This document shows positions 7,081 to 15,063 of a stretch of 25,998 nt of DNA, piece after piece. The translations under genes and the position numbers were made by a program. The notes under the pieces are model-generated. The model was not told the origin of the DNA. It made no database searches and saw only the letters and a program-made list of their open reading frames with translations. Numbering within the stretch: position 1 is the stretch's first letter; each line of letters opens with the position of its first letter. This DNA is from JBLNBQ01 sp050260095 (GTDB lineage: Bacteria; Bacillota; UBA5301; DYFA01): NCBI GenBank assembly GCA_050260095.1, contig JBLNBQ010000158.1, positions 1 to 25,998 on the forward strand, given 5' to 3'.

Positions 7081-8514
7081 TTATGCCAGGAACGACGCCA
7101 GGACCTTGCGCGCGCCCTCGATGCGGCGCTCGAGCAGGTCGCGGCTCTCAGCCTCCACGTACAGCCGGACGAGCGGTTCGGTGCCCGACGCCCGGACCAG
7201 CAGCCAACTGCCGTCGGCGAGGACCAGCTTCACTCCGTCGGCCCGGTTGACGGACGTGACCAAGACGCCGTCCACCTTCTCCGGGGTCCGCTCCTTCATC
7301 CCGCGCATGATGGCCTCTTTCTCGCTGGCCTGGAAGCGCAGGTCGATGCGGCGGCTGTAGCAGGGGCCGGCCTCCGCCATGATCTCGCTCAGGAGGGCGG
7401 TGAGCGGACGCCCGTGGACCGCCCGCATCTCGGCCACCAGCAGGCAGGCGAGCAGGCCGTCCTTCTCAGGGATGTGCCCGCCGACGGAGAGGCCGCCGCT
7501 CTCCTCCCCGCCGATCACGATGGGACCTTCCCGCATGGCCTGGCAGATGTACTTGAAGCCGACCGGCGTCTCCTTGACGCTCCGGCCGTAGCGGGCGGCC
7601 AGGCGGTCGAGCAGGTGGGTGGTGGCCACGGTGCGGGCCACGCCGCCGGGCAGCCCCTTCTGCACGAGGTGCCAGAAGAGCAGGGGGATGATGCGGTTGG
7701 CGGAGAGATAGGTGCCGTCGGCGTCGATGATGCCGAAGCGGTCGGCGTCCCCGTCGGTGGCGAGGCCCAGGTCGCCTTCGCCGGCCCGCAGGCGGTAGCT
7801 GAGTTCGGCGAGATGCTCCTCGTTGGGCTCAGGGGTCTCGCCGCCGAAGAGGGGGTCGCGGGTGCTGTGGATGACGGTGTAGGCGCAGCCCGCCTCTTCG
7901 AGCAGGTCGGGCAGATAACGCCGGCCGGTGGCGTACATCGGGTCATAGATGACTTTGAGCCCGGCCTGGCGGATGGCGTCCAGGTCGACCAGTTGGCGCA
8001 GATGGGCCAGGTAGGCCGGTTTCGGGTCGAGGCCGGTGATCGGCGCCTGGTTGCCGGACACGGGTCCGGGGTGGTCGCTGACGGTGGCCGCGAGGGTCCC
8101 CAGGTCGCCCCCGGCCAGGAAGGCCTCGATGCGGGAGGTGATCTCGGGCGCCGCCGGTCCGGCGTACTCGGGGATGAACTTGAGTCCCTGGTACTCCGGC
8201 GGGTTGTGGCTGGCGGTGAACATGAGCGCGCCGGCCGCCCTGAGCTGCAGGATGGCGTGGGCCACCACCGGGGTCGGGGTGTCGCTCTCGGTCAGGAAGA
8301 CCGGGACTCCGTGCGCCGTGCAGACCTCGGCGGCCACCTCGGCGAAGCGGTCGGCCAGGAAGCGGGTGTCGTAGCCGATGACCAGGCCTCGCTCGGTCAG
8401 CCCGGCCTCCCGCAGGTAGTCGACGATGGCCCGGGTCACCTGCCGGGCGTTGGCGAACGTGAATTCGTCGCACATGACGGCCCGCCAGCCGTCGGTGCCA
8501 AACTTGATCGTCAT
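7081..8514 (-). CDS. Phosphoglucomutase/phosphomannomutase family protein
   Basis: A 477-residue alpha-D-phosphohexomutase, a cytoplasmic enzyme that moves a phosphate between C1 and C6 of a hexose phosphate. The four family sites are present: phosphoserine loop FTASHNPPEYQG with Ser102, metal loop DGDADRFG, sugar-binding loop GEESGGLSVGG, and phosphate-binding RASGTEPLVRLYVEA near the C-terminus. The start is MTIKFGTDGWRAVM at ATG 8514, with AAGGAGGAG 4 bases upstream. The ATG overlaps the stop of the upstream ATPase gene (ATGA), implying translational coupling. Substrate choice (glucose, mannose or glucosamine phosphate) cannot be settled from motifs. Its link with a B12-type importer is unexpected and may only reflect shared transcription. 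A further 68 bases separate it from htrA. Confidence 0.93.
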   Translation of the reverse strand: MTIKFGTDGWRAVMCDEFTFANARQVTRAIVDYLREAGLTERGLVIGYDTRFLADRFAEVAAEVCTAHGVPVFLTESDTPTPVVAHAILQLRAAGALMFTASHNPPEYQGLKFIPEYAGPAAPEITSRIEAFLAGGDLGTLAATVSDHPGPVSGNQAPITGLDPKPAYLAHLRQLVDLDAIRQAGLKVIYDPMYATGRRYLPDLLEEAGCAYTVIHSTRDPLFGGETPEPNEEHLAELSYRLRAGEGDLGLATDGDADRFGIIDADGTYLSANRIIPLLFWHLVQKGLPGGVARTVATTHLLDRLAARYGRSVKETPVGFKYICQAMREGPIVIGGEESGGLSVGGHIPEKDGLLACLLVAEMRAVHGRPLTALLSEIMAEAGPCYSRRIDLRFQASEKEAIMRGMKERTPEKVDGVLVTSVNRADGVKLVLADGSWLLVRASGTEPLVRLYVEAESRDLLERRIEGARKVLASFLA

Positions 8515-9854
8515 CTCGCTCCTCCTTGCTCGTCGGCGCGCCGTGGCGCCTCCTCCTGCTCCGCCCGGCGCACCACAAGGGCGAGGGTCGCGGCCAGGGC
8601 CGCCACCTCCGTCACCCGGTGCGCGCCGGCCCGGAGCAGGCGCTGATATTCCAAGGTGGCCTCGCCGCCGGTGAAGTCGCGCTGGGCCACCGGAGTCACG
8701 TCCAGGACCACCACGGGCCGGCCCGCCTCGGCGGCCTCCCGCGCCGCCCGCAGGTTGACCAAGTTGCCGTGTCCGAAGGGCAGGTCGGCCAGGACGACCG
8801 CGCCGGCCCGGCCCATGAGGTCGCGCATGACCGCCCCGGCGGCCTCGCCGACCGGGGTGAAGGGCAGCTCCTCGGCGATGGCGCACCCGTGCTGGCGGGC
8901 CGCCTCCCAGTCGGAGTCGCCGCGGTTCAAGACGCCACAGCTGACCTCGTACCCGAGTCGTCGGAGTTCGGCGAGGAGCGAAACGCCGCTCCCCCCGCCG
9001 CAGATCAAGTGGACCACGCCCCGGCGCGCCTCACCCGGCTGGCGCGCGGGCGGCGGAGCACCGGCGGCGGCCACGCTGACCAGGGGCTGGCCGTCGGGGC
9101 CCGGCACCACCCGGACGGTCACCCCGTAGGCCGCGGAGAGCCGTTCCGCCGTGAGAACCTCCCCGGGCGGGCCGGCGGCCAGGATGCGCCCCTCGGCCAT
9201 GAGGAAGAGGCGCTCGCAGCAGCGGGCCGCCAGGTTGAGATCGTGGAGCACCGCCACGATGGTAAGCCCGGTTTCCCGCTGGAGCGTGCGCAAAAGCGAT
9301 AGGACCTCCGCCTGGTAGCCGAGGTCGAGGTGGGCGGTGACCTCATCGAGCAGCAGGAGGCGGGGCTCCTGGGCCAGCGCCCGGGCGAGCGCTACCCGCT
9401 GTCCCTCGCCACCTGAGAGTGCAGTGACCGGGCGGGCCGCCAGGCCGGTGAGCCCGGTAAGCTGCAGGGCCCGGTCGACCGCCGCCTTGTCCCGGGCGTT
9501 TTCCCGCTGCCACCGCCGGCGGTGGGGGTACCGCCCCATCGCCACGACCTCACGCACGGAGAAGTCGAAGCCGTTCTCCTCGCCCTGCGCCACCACGCCG
9601 AGGCGCCGGGCCAGGTCGGCCGGCCGCCACTCCGCCAGGCTCAGCCCTTCCAGCAGAACGGCGCCGCCCTGAGGCCTGAGCAGCCCAGAGAGGCACTTGA
9701 GGAGGGTGGTCTTGCCCGATCCGTTGGGGCCGATGAGCCCGGCGAACTCCCCGGGGGCGATCTGGAACGAGAGGCCGGCGAGCGTCTCGCCCGCAGTGGT
9801 CAGGCCGGGGTAGCGGAAGCGCAGGCCATCGGCGGCGAGGTAGGCTTCAGTCAA
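8511..9854 (-). CDS. btuD: Cobalamin-type ABC importer ATPase with extra C-terminal domain
   Basis: A 447-residue ATPase of the FepC/BtuD class that powers import through the BtuC-like permease. In the first 260 residues: Walker A GPNGSGKTTLLK, Q-loop VVAQGEE, signature LSGGEGQRVALARAL, Walker B LLLLDEVTAHLD, and switch histidine in VLHDLNLAA. After a proline-rich linker (about 265-280) comes a second domain of about 170 residues that begins HLICGGGSGVSLLAEL and includes GVLNRGDSDWEAA, VVLADLPFGHGNL and RDFTGGEATLEYQRLL. I recall similar C-terminal extensions on B12-importer ATPases of other clostridia and archaea; their role is not known to me, though the glycine-rich loop suggests nucleotide or cofactor binding. 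ATG at 9854 overlaps btuC by 8 bases, and the stop overlaps the mutase start by 4. Assignment to B12 rests on the binding protein. Confidence 0.88.
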   Translation of the reverse strand: MTEAYLAADGLRFRYPGLTTAGETLAGLSFQIAPGEFAGLIGPNGSGKTTLLKCLSGLLRPQGGAVLLEGLSLAEWRPADLARRLGVVAQGEENGFDFSVREVVAMGRYPHRRRWQRENARDKAAVDRALQLTGLTGLAARPVTALSGGEGQRVALARALAQEPRLLLLDEVTAHLDLGYQAEVLSLLRTLQRETGLTIVAVLHDLNLAARCCERLFLMAEGRILAAGPPGEVLTAERLSAAYGVTVRVVPGPDGQPLVSVAAAGAPPPARQPGEARRGVVHLICGGGSGVSLLAELRRLGYEVSCGVLNRGDSDWEAARQHGCAIAEELPFTPVGEAAGAVMRDLMGRAGAVVLADLPFGHGNLVNLRAAREAAEAGRPVVVLDVTPVAQRDFTGGEATLEYQRLLRAGAHRVTEVAALAATLALVVRRAEQEEAPRRADEQGGAR

Positions 9855-10932
9855 GGCTCTCCCCCCCTCCCGACCGGTAGAGCAGGAAGAGGAAGAACGG
9901 CCCGCCGCACAGCGCGGTCACGATGCCCACCGGCAGCTCCGAGGGGGCCAGCACGAGCCGCGCCAGGAGGTCGGCCGCCGCGAGCAGCACCCCGCCCAGC
10001 ACCAGCGCCCCCGGCAAGACGAAGCGGTGGTCGGGTCCGGTGAAGTAGCGGACCAGGTGCGGCACGATCAGCCCCACGAACCCGATCAGGCCCGAGACGG
10101 CCACGACGGAGGCGGTGACCAGCGTAGTGCCGGCCACGACCAGCGTCTCGAGGCGGCCCGGATCGGCGCCGAGGTGGAAGGCGGTCTCGTCGCCTACGGC
10201 CAAGAGATTGAGGTCGCGGGCGCACCAGAAGAGGATGATCAAGCCGAGGCCCAGGTAGGGCCAGGCCAGTTGCACGCTCTCCCAGCCACGCCCGGCGAAG
10301 CCGCCCATCAGCCAGACCACCACCGAGCCGGGGTTGCGGGTGCCGAAGAGGAGCAGGAGCGAGACGCCGGCCGAGAGCAAGGCCGACACCGAGATGCCTG
10401 CCAGCAGGAGCCGGGTGGAGCCGCCGCCGCTGCGGCGCGGCCCCGTGGCAGCGTTCCGGCGGGAGCCGCCGCGCGCCAGGGTGTAGACGAGCAGCGTCGC
10501 CCCGGTCGCGCCCAGGAGCGCCATCACCGGCACCGCCGGCAGCCCGGTGCGCAGGGCCAGCGGCACCTGCAGGGCCATGCCCGCCGTCGCGCCGAGGGCC
10601 GCTCCGGCGGAGACGCCCAGCACGTACGGCTCGGCCATGGGGTTGTGGAACAGGGCTTGCAGCGCCGTCCCGGAGACGGCCAGCCCGCCGCCGACCATCA
10701 AGGCGAGGAGCAGCCGGGGCAGGCGCAGGTCGCGCACGATCAGGGCGGCCGGTGCGGCAGTAGGCCAACTGGCCGGAGAGAGCGGCGGCTGGCGGCAGGT
10801 CAAGGCTTCCCAGAGCAGGCGGGCGGCCTCCCCTGGGGCCAGGTTCACCTGTCCCAGGCTGACCGAGGCCACCGCCACGATGGGCAGCAGCGCCGCGAGG
10901 GCCAAGAAGAAGAGTGCCTGACGTCTGTTCAT
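9847..10932 (-). CDS. btuC: FecCD/BtuC-family ABC importer permease
   Basis: A 361-residue integral membrane permease that forms the translocation channel for cobalamin or iron chelates. The N-terminal helix (LFFLALAALLPIVAVASVSLG) and the family motifs RLPRLLLALMVGGGLAVSG, FHNPMAEPYVLGVSAGAALGA, GLIGFVGLIVPHLVR and PVGIVTALCGGPFFLFLL are in the right order, consistent with the usual ten membrane helices. Translation starts at ATG 10932, one base after the btuF stop, with GGGGGT just upstream; the 3' end overlaps btuD by 8 bases. The middle carries an arginine-rich insert (GSRRNAATGPRRSGGGSTR, near residues 155-175), longer than I expect between helices. Order binding protein, permease, ATPase is typical for this importer class. 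Confidence 0.92.
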   Translation of the reverse strand: MNRRQALFFLALAALLPIVAVASVSLGQVNLAPGEAARLLWEALTCRQPPLSPASWPTAAPAALIVRDLRLPRLLLALMVGGGLAVSGTALQALFHNPMAEPYVLGVSAGAALGATAGMALQVPLALRTGLPAVPVMALLGATGATLLVYTLARGGSRRNAATGPRRSGGGSTRLLLAGISVSALLSAGVSLLLLFGTRNPGSVVVWLMGGFAGRGWESVQLAWPYLGLGLIILFWCARDLNLLAVGDETAFHLGADPGRLETLVVAGTTLVTASVVAVSGLIGFVGLIVPHLVRYFTGPDHRFVLPGALVLGGVLLAAADLLARLVLAPSELPVGIVTALCGGPFFLFLLYRSGGGESLD

Positions 10933-10933
10933 G

Positions 10934-11842
10934 CTACCCCCGAATTGCGGCGATCAGCGCCTGCAACCCGTCGAGCAGGCGCGGTCCCGGACGCGACAGC
11001 AGGTCCGGGTCCACTTGGTAGACTTTCCCGGCGCGCACGGCGGTTATGCCTTGCCACCTGGGCTTCCCCAGGGCAATCTCCCGCGGGAAGGGCGTGACCA
11101 CGATGACCTCCGGGTCGGCCAGGAGCAGCGCCTCCTCGCTCAGGAGGGGCCACGGGGTCGCGGCCTTCCCGGCGATGTTGCGCCCGCCGGCCAGGGTGAT
11201 CAATTCGTCGAGGAAGGTGCCGGGGCCCGCGGTGTAGAGCCCGTCGGGGTCAAGCCAGACGAAGACCCGCACCGGACCGCCCGGCCGGCGCGCCGCCTTG
11301 GCTCCCTCAGCGGTGAGCTTGGCCAGCCGGTCGCGGTACTCCCGGGCCGCCTTCTCCCCCGCCTCGGGCACCCCCACCGCCCGGCCGAGCAGGGTGAGGG
11401 CGTGCGCCACGTCGGCCACCCGCCTGGGCTGCACGGCGAGCACCGGCCAGCCGAGCTTCGCCAATCGGTCGAGGAACGGCCGCTCCAGCGAACCGTCGCC
11501 CACGATGAGGTCGGGCCGCAAGGCGGCGATCCGCTCCTCGCTCAGGGTGAGGTCGCCGACCTTCGGCAGCTTGCGCGCCGCCTCCGGATAGTCGCACCAC
11601 CGGGTGACGCCGGCCACCCGGTCGCCCACGCCCAGCGCGAAGAGGAGTTCGGTGACGCTGGGCGCCAGGGAGACGATCCGCCGCGGTGGCGAGGCGAGAG
11701 TCACCGTGCGGCCCAGGTCGTCGGTGAGGGTTAGGGGGAAAGGCGCCGCGGCCCTGGCAGGCAGCGGGCGGACGCCGAGCGCAAGCAGCGAGAGCGAGAT
11801 AAGGGTGAAGCCGATGAGCAGTAAGAACGCCCGGCGAGCCAT
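10934..11842 (-). CDS. btuF: Cobalamin-type periplasmic/extracellular substrate-binding protein
   Basis: A 302-residue class III substrate-binding protein that delivers ligand to BtuCD. After a Sec signal (MARRAFLLLIGFTLISLSLLA, cleavage probably after ARA near residue 31) come the family motifs PPRRIVSLAPSVTELLFALG, then VTRWCDYPEAARKLPKVGD, which resembles cobalamin-binding BtuF rather than siderophore binders, and RPDLIVGD. The C-terminal lobe has FLDELITLAGGRNIA and PEVIVVTPFP. I choose ATG 11842 because AGGAGA and GGAGGT lie just upstream; the frame extends to 11869. No lipobox cysteine is present at the signal cleavage site, odd for a Gram-positive binding protein. No B12 riboswitch fits into the 61 bases before it. 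btuC follows one base after the stop. Confidence 0.88.
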   Translation of the reverse strand: MARRAFLLLIGFTLISLSLLALGVRPLPARAAAPFPLTLTDDLGRTVTLASPPRRIVSLAPSVTELLFALGVGDRVAGVTRWCDYPEAARKLPKVGDLTLSEERIAALRPDLIVGDGSLERPFLDRLAKLGWPVLAVQPRRVADVAHALTLLGRAVGVPEAGEKAAREYRDRLAKLTAEGAKAARRPGGPVRVFVWLDPDGLYTAGPGTFLDELITLAGGRNIAGKAATPWPLLSEEALLLADPEVIVVTPFPREIALGKPRWQGITAVRAGKVYQVDPDLLSRPGPRLLDGLQALIAAIRG

Positions 11843-11903
11843 GTCTCCTGGACCTCCGCTCCATTGCACGAGAGGGAGTTCGAGGAAACGCCGGCGAAAA
11901 CCT

Positions 11904-12470
11904 CTAGCCCCGCCGGTAGGATTCGGCGCCGGTCAGGTAGAGGTCGCCGCCCGCCGCGTCGTTGACCACGATGGCTGGGAAGTCTTCGACCGCCAGCTCG
12001 AAGATGGCCTCCGGTCCCAGGTCGGGGTAGGCGATGACCTTCGCGGCCTTGATGTGGCGGGCCAGCAGCGCCGCCGCCCCGCCCGTGGCCGCGAGGTAGA
12101 CCGCGCCGTTTTCCCGGATGGCCTGCTTGACCTCGGCCGTCCGGCCGCCCTTGCCGATCATCACCTTGACGCCCTGCGCCAGCAGGGTGGGGGCGTAGGC
12201 GTCCATCCGCCCGCTGGTCGTGGGCCCGGCCGACCCGATCACCCGCCCGGGCGGGGCCGGCGACGGGCCAGCGTAGTAGATCGCGGCGCCCTCGGCCGGA
12301 AGGGGGAGCGCCTCACCCCGGGCCAGCGCCTCGACCATCCGCCGGTGGGCGGCGTCGCGCGCCGTGTAGATCACTCCAGAGAGCAAGACTTTGTCACCGG
12401 CCCGCAGCTCGCGGACGGCGGCCGCCCCCGCCTCGCCGGTGGCGGGCAACGTCAGGCGCACCTCGCTCAC
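11904..12470 (-). CDS. Class I fumarate hydratase, beta (C-terminal) subunit
   Basis: A 188-residue beta subunit of the two-subunit, iron-sulfur fumarate hydratase, which interconverts fumarate and malate in the TCA pathway; some relatives act on tartrate. The family motifs are LRAGDKVLLSGVIYTARDAAH, IYYAGPSPAPPGRVIGSAGPTTSGRMD, VMIGKGG and the C-terminal LAVEDFPAIVVNDAAGGDLY. The start is GTG 12470, preceded by GGGGAGGTGG; it overlaps the alpha-subunit stop (GTGA), so the subunits are coupled in translation. The frame extends to 12503 without better evidence. btuF follows after 61 bases. Confidence 0.92.
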   Translation of the reverse strand: MSEVRLTLPATGEAGAAAVRELRAGDKVLLSGVIYTARDAAHRRMVEALARGEALPLPAEGAAIYYAGPSPAPPGRVIGSAGPTTSGRMDAYAPTLLAQGVKVMIGKGGRTAEVKQAIRENGAVYLAATGGAAALLARHIKAAKVIAYPDLGPEAIFELAVEDFPAIVVNDAAGGDLYLTGAESYRRG

Positions 12471-13321
12471 AGAACCACCTCCCCGTGGCGGTAGGCGTGA
12501 CACGCCAGCGCCACCGCGACCGGCAGCGAGGCGATGTGCGTCGGCAAGAGCTTGAGGTGGACCGCCAGGGCGGTCACCCGCCCGCCGAGGCCGCCCGGCC
12601 CCAGCCCCAGGTTGTTGACGGCCTCCAGCAGTTCCGCCTCGAGCGCGGCGAGGCGCGGGTCGGGCTGCGGCTCATCCAGACGCCGCAGCAGCGTCTCCTT
12701 GGCGGCGACGGCGCAGGCCTCGAAGTCTCCCCCGACAGCCACGCCCACCACGATGGGCGGGCACGGGTTCGAGCCGGCTTCCCGTACGGCCTGCACGACG
12801 AAGTCCTTGACCCCCGCCCAGCCCGCCGCGGGCTTGAGCATCGCAAGGCGGCTCATGTTCTCGCTCCCGCCGCCCTTGGCCATGAACCGCAGGCGCAGCC
12901 GGTCGCCCGGCACGAGCCGCAGGTGGACGACGGCCGGCGTGTTGTCCCCGGTGTTCCGCCGGTCGAGCGGGTCACCGACGATCGACTTGCGCAGGCACCC
13001 CTCGGTGTACCCCCGGCGCACGCCTTCGTTCAGCGCCTCGTCGAGGCTCCCGCCGGTCAGGCGGACCTCCTGCCCCAGCTCGACAAAGAAGACGGCGAAG
13101 CCGGTGTCCTGGCAGAGCGGCACCTGGTCTTCCGCCGCGATGCGGGCGTTCTCCAGGAGCTGCCCAAGGATCTCCCGCCCGGTCTCTGACTCCTCCGCCT
13201 CCCGTGCCCGGCGAAGGGCCGCCACGACGTCCTCCCCGAGGTGCCGGTTGGCTTCGATGCAAAGGCGCGCCGCGGCCTCGGCCACGGCGCTCGCAGCTAT
13301 CTCACGCAAGGTTTCCGTCAC
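12467..13321 (-). CDS. Class I fumarate hydratase, alpha (N-terminal) subunit
   Basis: A 284-residue alpha subunit that carries the oxygen-sensitive 4Fe-4S cluster. Three conserved cysteines are visible: Cys70 in PLCQDTG, Cys109 in EGCLRKS and Cys187 in NPCPP. Other family motifs are RRNTGDNTPAVVH, FMAKGGGSENMSRLAML and PIVVGVAVGG. The length fits the usual 280 residues. The start is GTG 13321 with GGAAAGG immediately upstream, a short spacing, so a start a few codons later (TTG) is possible. It sits 21 bases after lemA and overlaps the beta subunit by 4 bases. Fumarase is more likely than tartrate dehydratase in this chromosomal setting, but substrate cannot be read from sequence. Confidence 0.92.
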   Translation of the reverse strand: MTETLREIAASAVAEAAARLCIEANRHLGEDVVAALRRAREAEESETGREILGQLLENARIAAEDQVPLCQDTGFAVFFVELGQEVRLTGGSLDEALNEGVRRGYTEGCLRKSIVGDPLDRRNTGDNTPAVVHLRLVPGDRLRLRFMAKGGGSENMSRLAMLKPAAGWAGVKDFVVQAVREAGSNPCPPIVVGVAVGGDFEACAVAAKETLLRRLDEPQPDPRLAALEAELLEAVNNLGLGPGGLGGRVTALAVHLKLLPTHIASLPVAVALACHAYRHGEVVL

Positions 13322-13342
13322 GCCTTTCCGCGCGTCCGCCTG

Positions 13343-13924
13343 CTACTTCCCCGTCCCGAAGTCGACCTTCGGCGCTTCCTTGGCGCCGGCGGCCGACTGG
13401 AAGTACGGCTTCTCGGTGAAGCCCATCATCCGGGCGATGAAGACCGTCGGCACGCGGAGGATGGCCTGGTTGTAAGCCTGCACCGTGTCGTTGTAGCGCA
13501 TGCGCTCGGTGGCCAGGCGGTTCTCGGTGCCGGCCAGCTCATCCTGGAGCTGCGTGAACTGGCGGTCCGCCTTGAGTTCCGGATAACGCTCCATCACGAC
13601 GAGCAACCGGCTCAAAGCCCCTTCCAGTTCGCCGGAGGCCTTGATCTTGTCGGACGGGGTCGTGGCGCCAGCATAACGGCTGCGGGCGTCGGCGATGCTC
13701 TGCATGACGTCGGCCTCGTGCTTGGCGTAACCCTTGACCGTCTCGACCAGGTTGGGGATCAGGTCATAGCGGCGCTGCATCTGGTTCTCGACCTGGGCCC
13801 AGGCCGTCTTGACCTGCTGGTCGAGCCCGATCAGGCTGTTGTAGCTGCCCAGCACTCCACCCACGACCGCCACGAGCGCGGCCAGGACCACGAGCCAGGG
13901 GAGCCAGCGGTTCAGGTTGTTCAT
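13343..13924 (-). CDS. lemA: LemA family protein
   Basis: A 193-residue membrane-tethered protein. One membrane helix near the N-terminus (about residues 8-27, LPWLVVLAALVAVVGGVLG) is followed by a long helical, coiled-coil-like domain with the family hallmark YNSLIGLDQQVKTAWAQVEN and then QMQRRYDLIPNLVETVKGYA; the C-terminus shows RYNDTVQAYNQAI and PTVFIARMMGF. The start is ATG 13924, with GGGAGGA 8 bases upstream; a longer frame to 14041 overlaps the neighbouring gene and has no such signal. LemA proteins are often encoded beside TPM-domain proteins, as here (88 bases apart); their biochemical role is not settled. Confidence 0.94.
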   Translation of the reverse strand: MNNLNRWLPWLVVLAALVAVVGGVLGSYNSLIGLDQQVKTAWAQVENQMQRRYDLIPNLVETVKGYAKHEADVMQSIADARSRYAGATTPSDKIKASGELEGALSRLLVVMERYPELKADRQFTQLQDELAGTENRLATERMRYNDTVQAYNQAILRVPTVFIARMMGFTEKPYFQSAAGAKEAPKVDFGTGK

Positions 13925-14012
13925 TGCGATTCCTCCCTCGAAAGCTGGTGGAAAACCGGAGAGCGATGTCCGCCCAAGAATAGGGCCGGACAAGAATCGA
14001 AGCGGGGCTGCG

Positions 14013-15029
14013 TCAGAAATCCCGTCCGGCCCCGCCGCCACCCGAGCTGCCGCCGCCGAAGCCGCCGAACCCGCCGCCGCCCGAGTCGCCGCCCCCGCCG
14101 AAGCCGCCGAAGCCCCCGAAGCCGCCGTCCCACGGCCCCCGCCGCCGGCCAGACGAGAGCGCGCCGGCGATCAGCATGGGGATGACCACCTCGGCCACCC
14201 GGTCGTACCCGCAGCGCGGGCAGCGGTATTCGACGCGCCGGAGCCCGTCGGCGAGCGGGGTGGCCTCCCGGACCGTCTCCTCCCGCTCCTTGACCATCCG
14301 GCCCTTGCACCTCGGGCAGACGTGGCCGGGCGGACGGTTGAGCGCCTGGACGGCGAACATGAAGAACAGGAAGAGCAGGAACGCCATGGTGCCGAAGGCG
14401 GTGCCCGGCGCCCGGGCCGCGCTCCGCCGCGGCGCCGCCTGGCGCGGCGCCTCCCCGGCCGCCCCCGGCTCATATTCGGCAGCGGCGATCTTGGCCAGCT
14501 CCGTGGTGAGGCTGACGAGCCCCGCCCCGTACCGGCCCTGCCGGAGCGAAGGCATGGCGTAGTCGTCGAGCAGCCGCCCCACCCGGCCGTCGGGCAGGAT
14601 GCCCTCGAGGCCGTAGCCGACCTCGACCTTGATGCGGCGCTCCTTCAAGGCGATGAGGACCAGAAGGCCGTTGTCCGCGCCCTTCTTGCCGATGCCCCAC
14701 TGTGCGAAGAGGGCGGTCGCGTACTCCTCCGGGGTGAGCGGCGCCGCGCTCTGCACGGTCGCCACGCCGATCTCCACCCCGTTTTGGGCGTCGAGCCGCT
14801 GGATGGTCGCGTTGAGCTGGTCGATCTCCCCCTGCGTCAGCAACCCGGCGCCGTCGGCCACCCGGCCCTGCTCCGGGACGGGCAGGAGCTTGACCCCAGG
14901 CGGAAGGGCGGCCCCGGCGGGTACGGCGGCAAGGAACAGCCCGGCCGCGCCGAGCAGCGCCGCCAGGAGCAGCGCTCCCACGAAACCGGGCCGGCGCAGC
15001 GAACTGTGGCCCGCTCTGGAATACAACAC
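14013..15029 (-). CDS. TPM-domain (YgcG-like) membrane protein with zinc ribbon and Gly-rich tail
   Basis: About 338 residues. A first hydrophobic segment (LLLAALLGAAGLFLAAVPAG) serves as signal or anchor, followed by the TPM domain (LTQGEIDQLNATIQRLDAQN, DNGLLVLIALKERRIKVEVG, DYAMPSLRQGRYGAGL). Then come a second membrane helix (MAFLLFLFFMFAVQAL), a possible zinc ribbon with two CPRC pairs (HVCPRCKG and YRCPRCGY), and a C-terminal run of GGFGG and GGGG. The Gly-rich tail is typical of the YgcG group. I choose GTG 15029 because AAGAGG precedes it by 7 bases; the frame extends to 15077. TPM proteins have been linked to photosystem II repair and phosphatase activity in plants, but the bacterial role is open. 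It lies upstream of lemA on the same strand. Confidence 0.9.
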   Translation of the reverse strand: MLYSRAGHSSLRRPGFVGALLLAALLGAAGLFLAAVPAGAALPPGVKLLPVPEQGRVADGAGLLTQGEIDQLNATIQRLDAQNGVEIGVATVQSAAPLTPEEYATALFAQWGIGKKGADNGLLVLIALKERRIKVEVGYGLEGILPDGRVGRLLDDYAMPSLRQGRYGAGLVSLTTELAKIAAAEYEPGAAGEAPRQAAPRRSAARAPGTAFGTMAFLLFLFFMFAVQALNRPPGHVCPRCKGRMVKEREETVREATPLADGLRRVEYRCPRCGYDRVAEVVIPMLIAGALSSGRRRGPWDGGFGGFGGFGGGGDSGGGGFGGFGGGSSGGGGAGRDF

Positions 15030-15063
15030 GGACCCACCTCTTCTCACAGGATGGATATTCTCG

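Noticed and set aside
7057..8646. 529-codon plus-strand frame antisense to the phosphohexomutase
   Set aside because: The opposite strand carries all four mutase motifs; this frame has no recognisable domain.
10027..11097. 356-codon plus-strand frame antisense to btuC/btuF
   Set aside because: Composition dominated by Q, G, H and R, no ribosome binding site, and it covers two clear minus-strand genes.
11843..11903. Search for a B12 riboswitch upstream of btuF
   Set aside because: Only 61 bases separate btuF from the fumarase stop, too short for the element, and no conserved box is visible.
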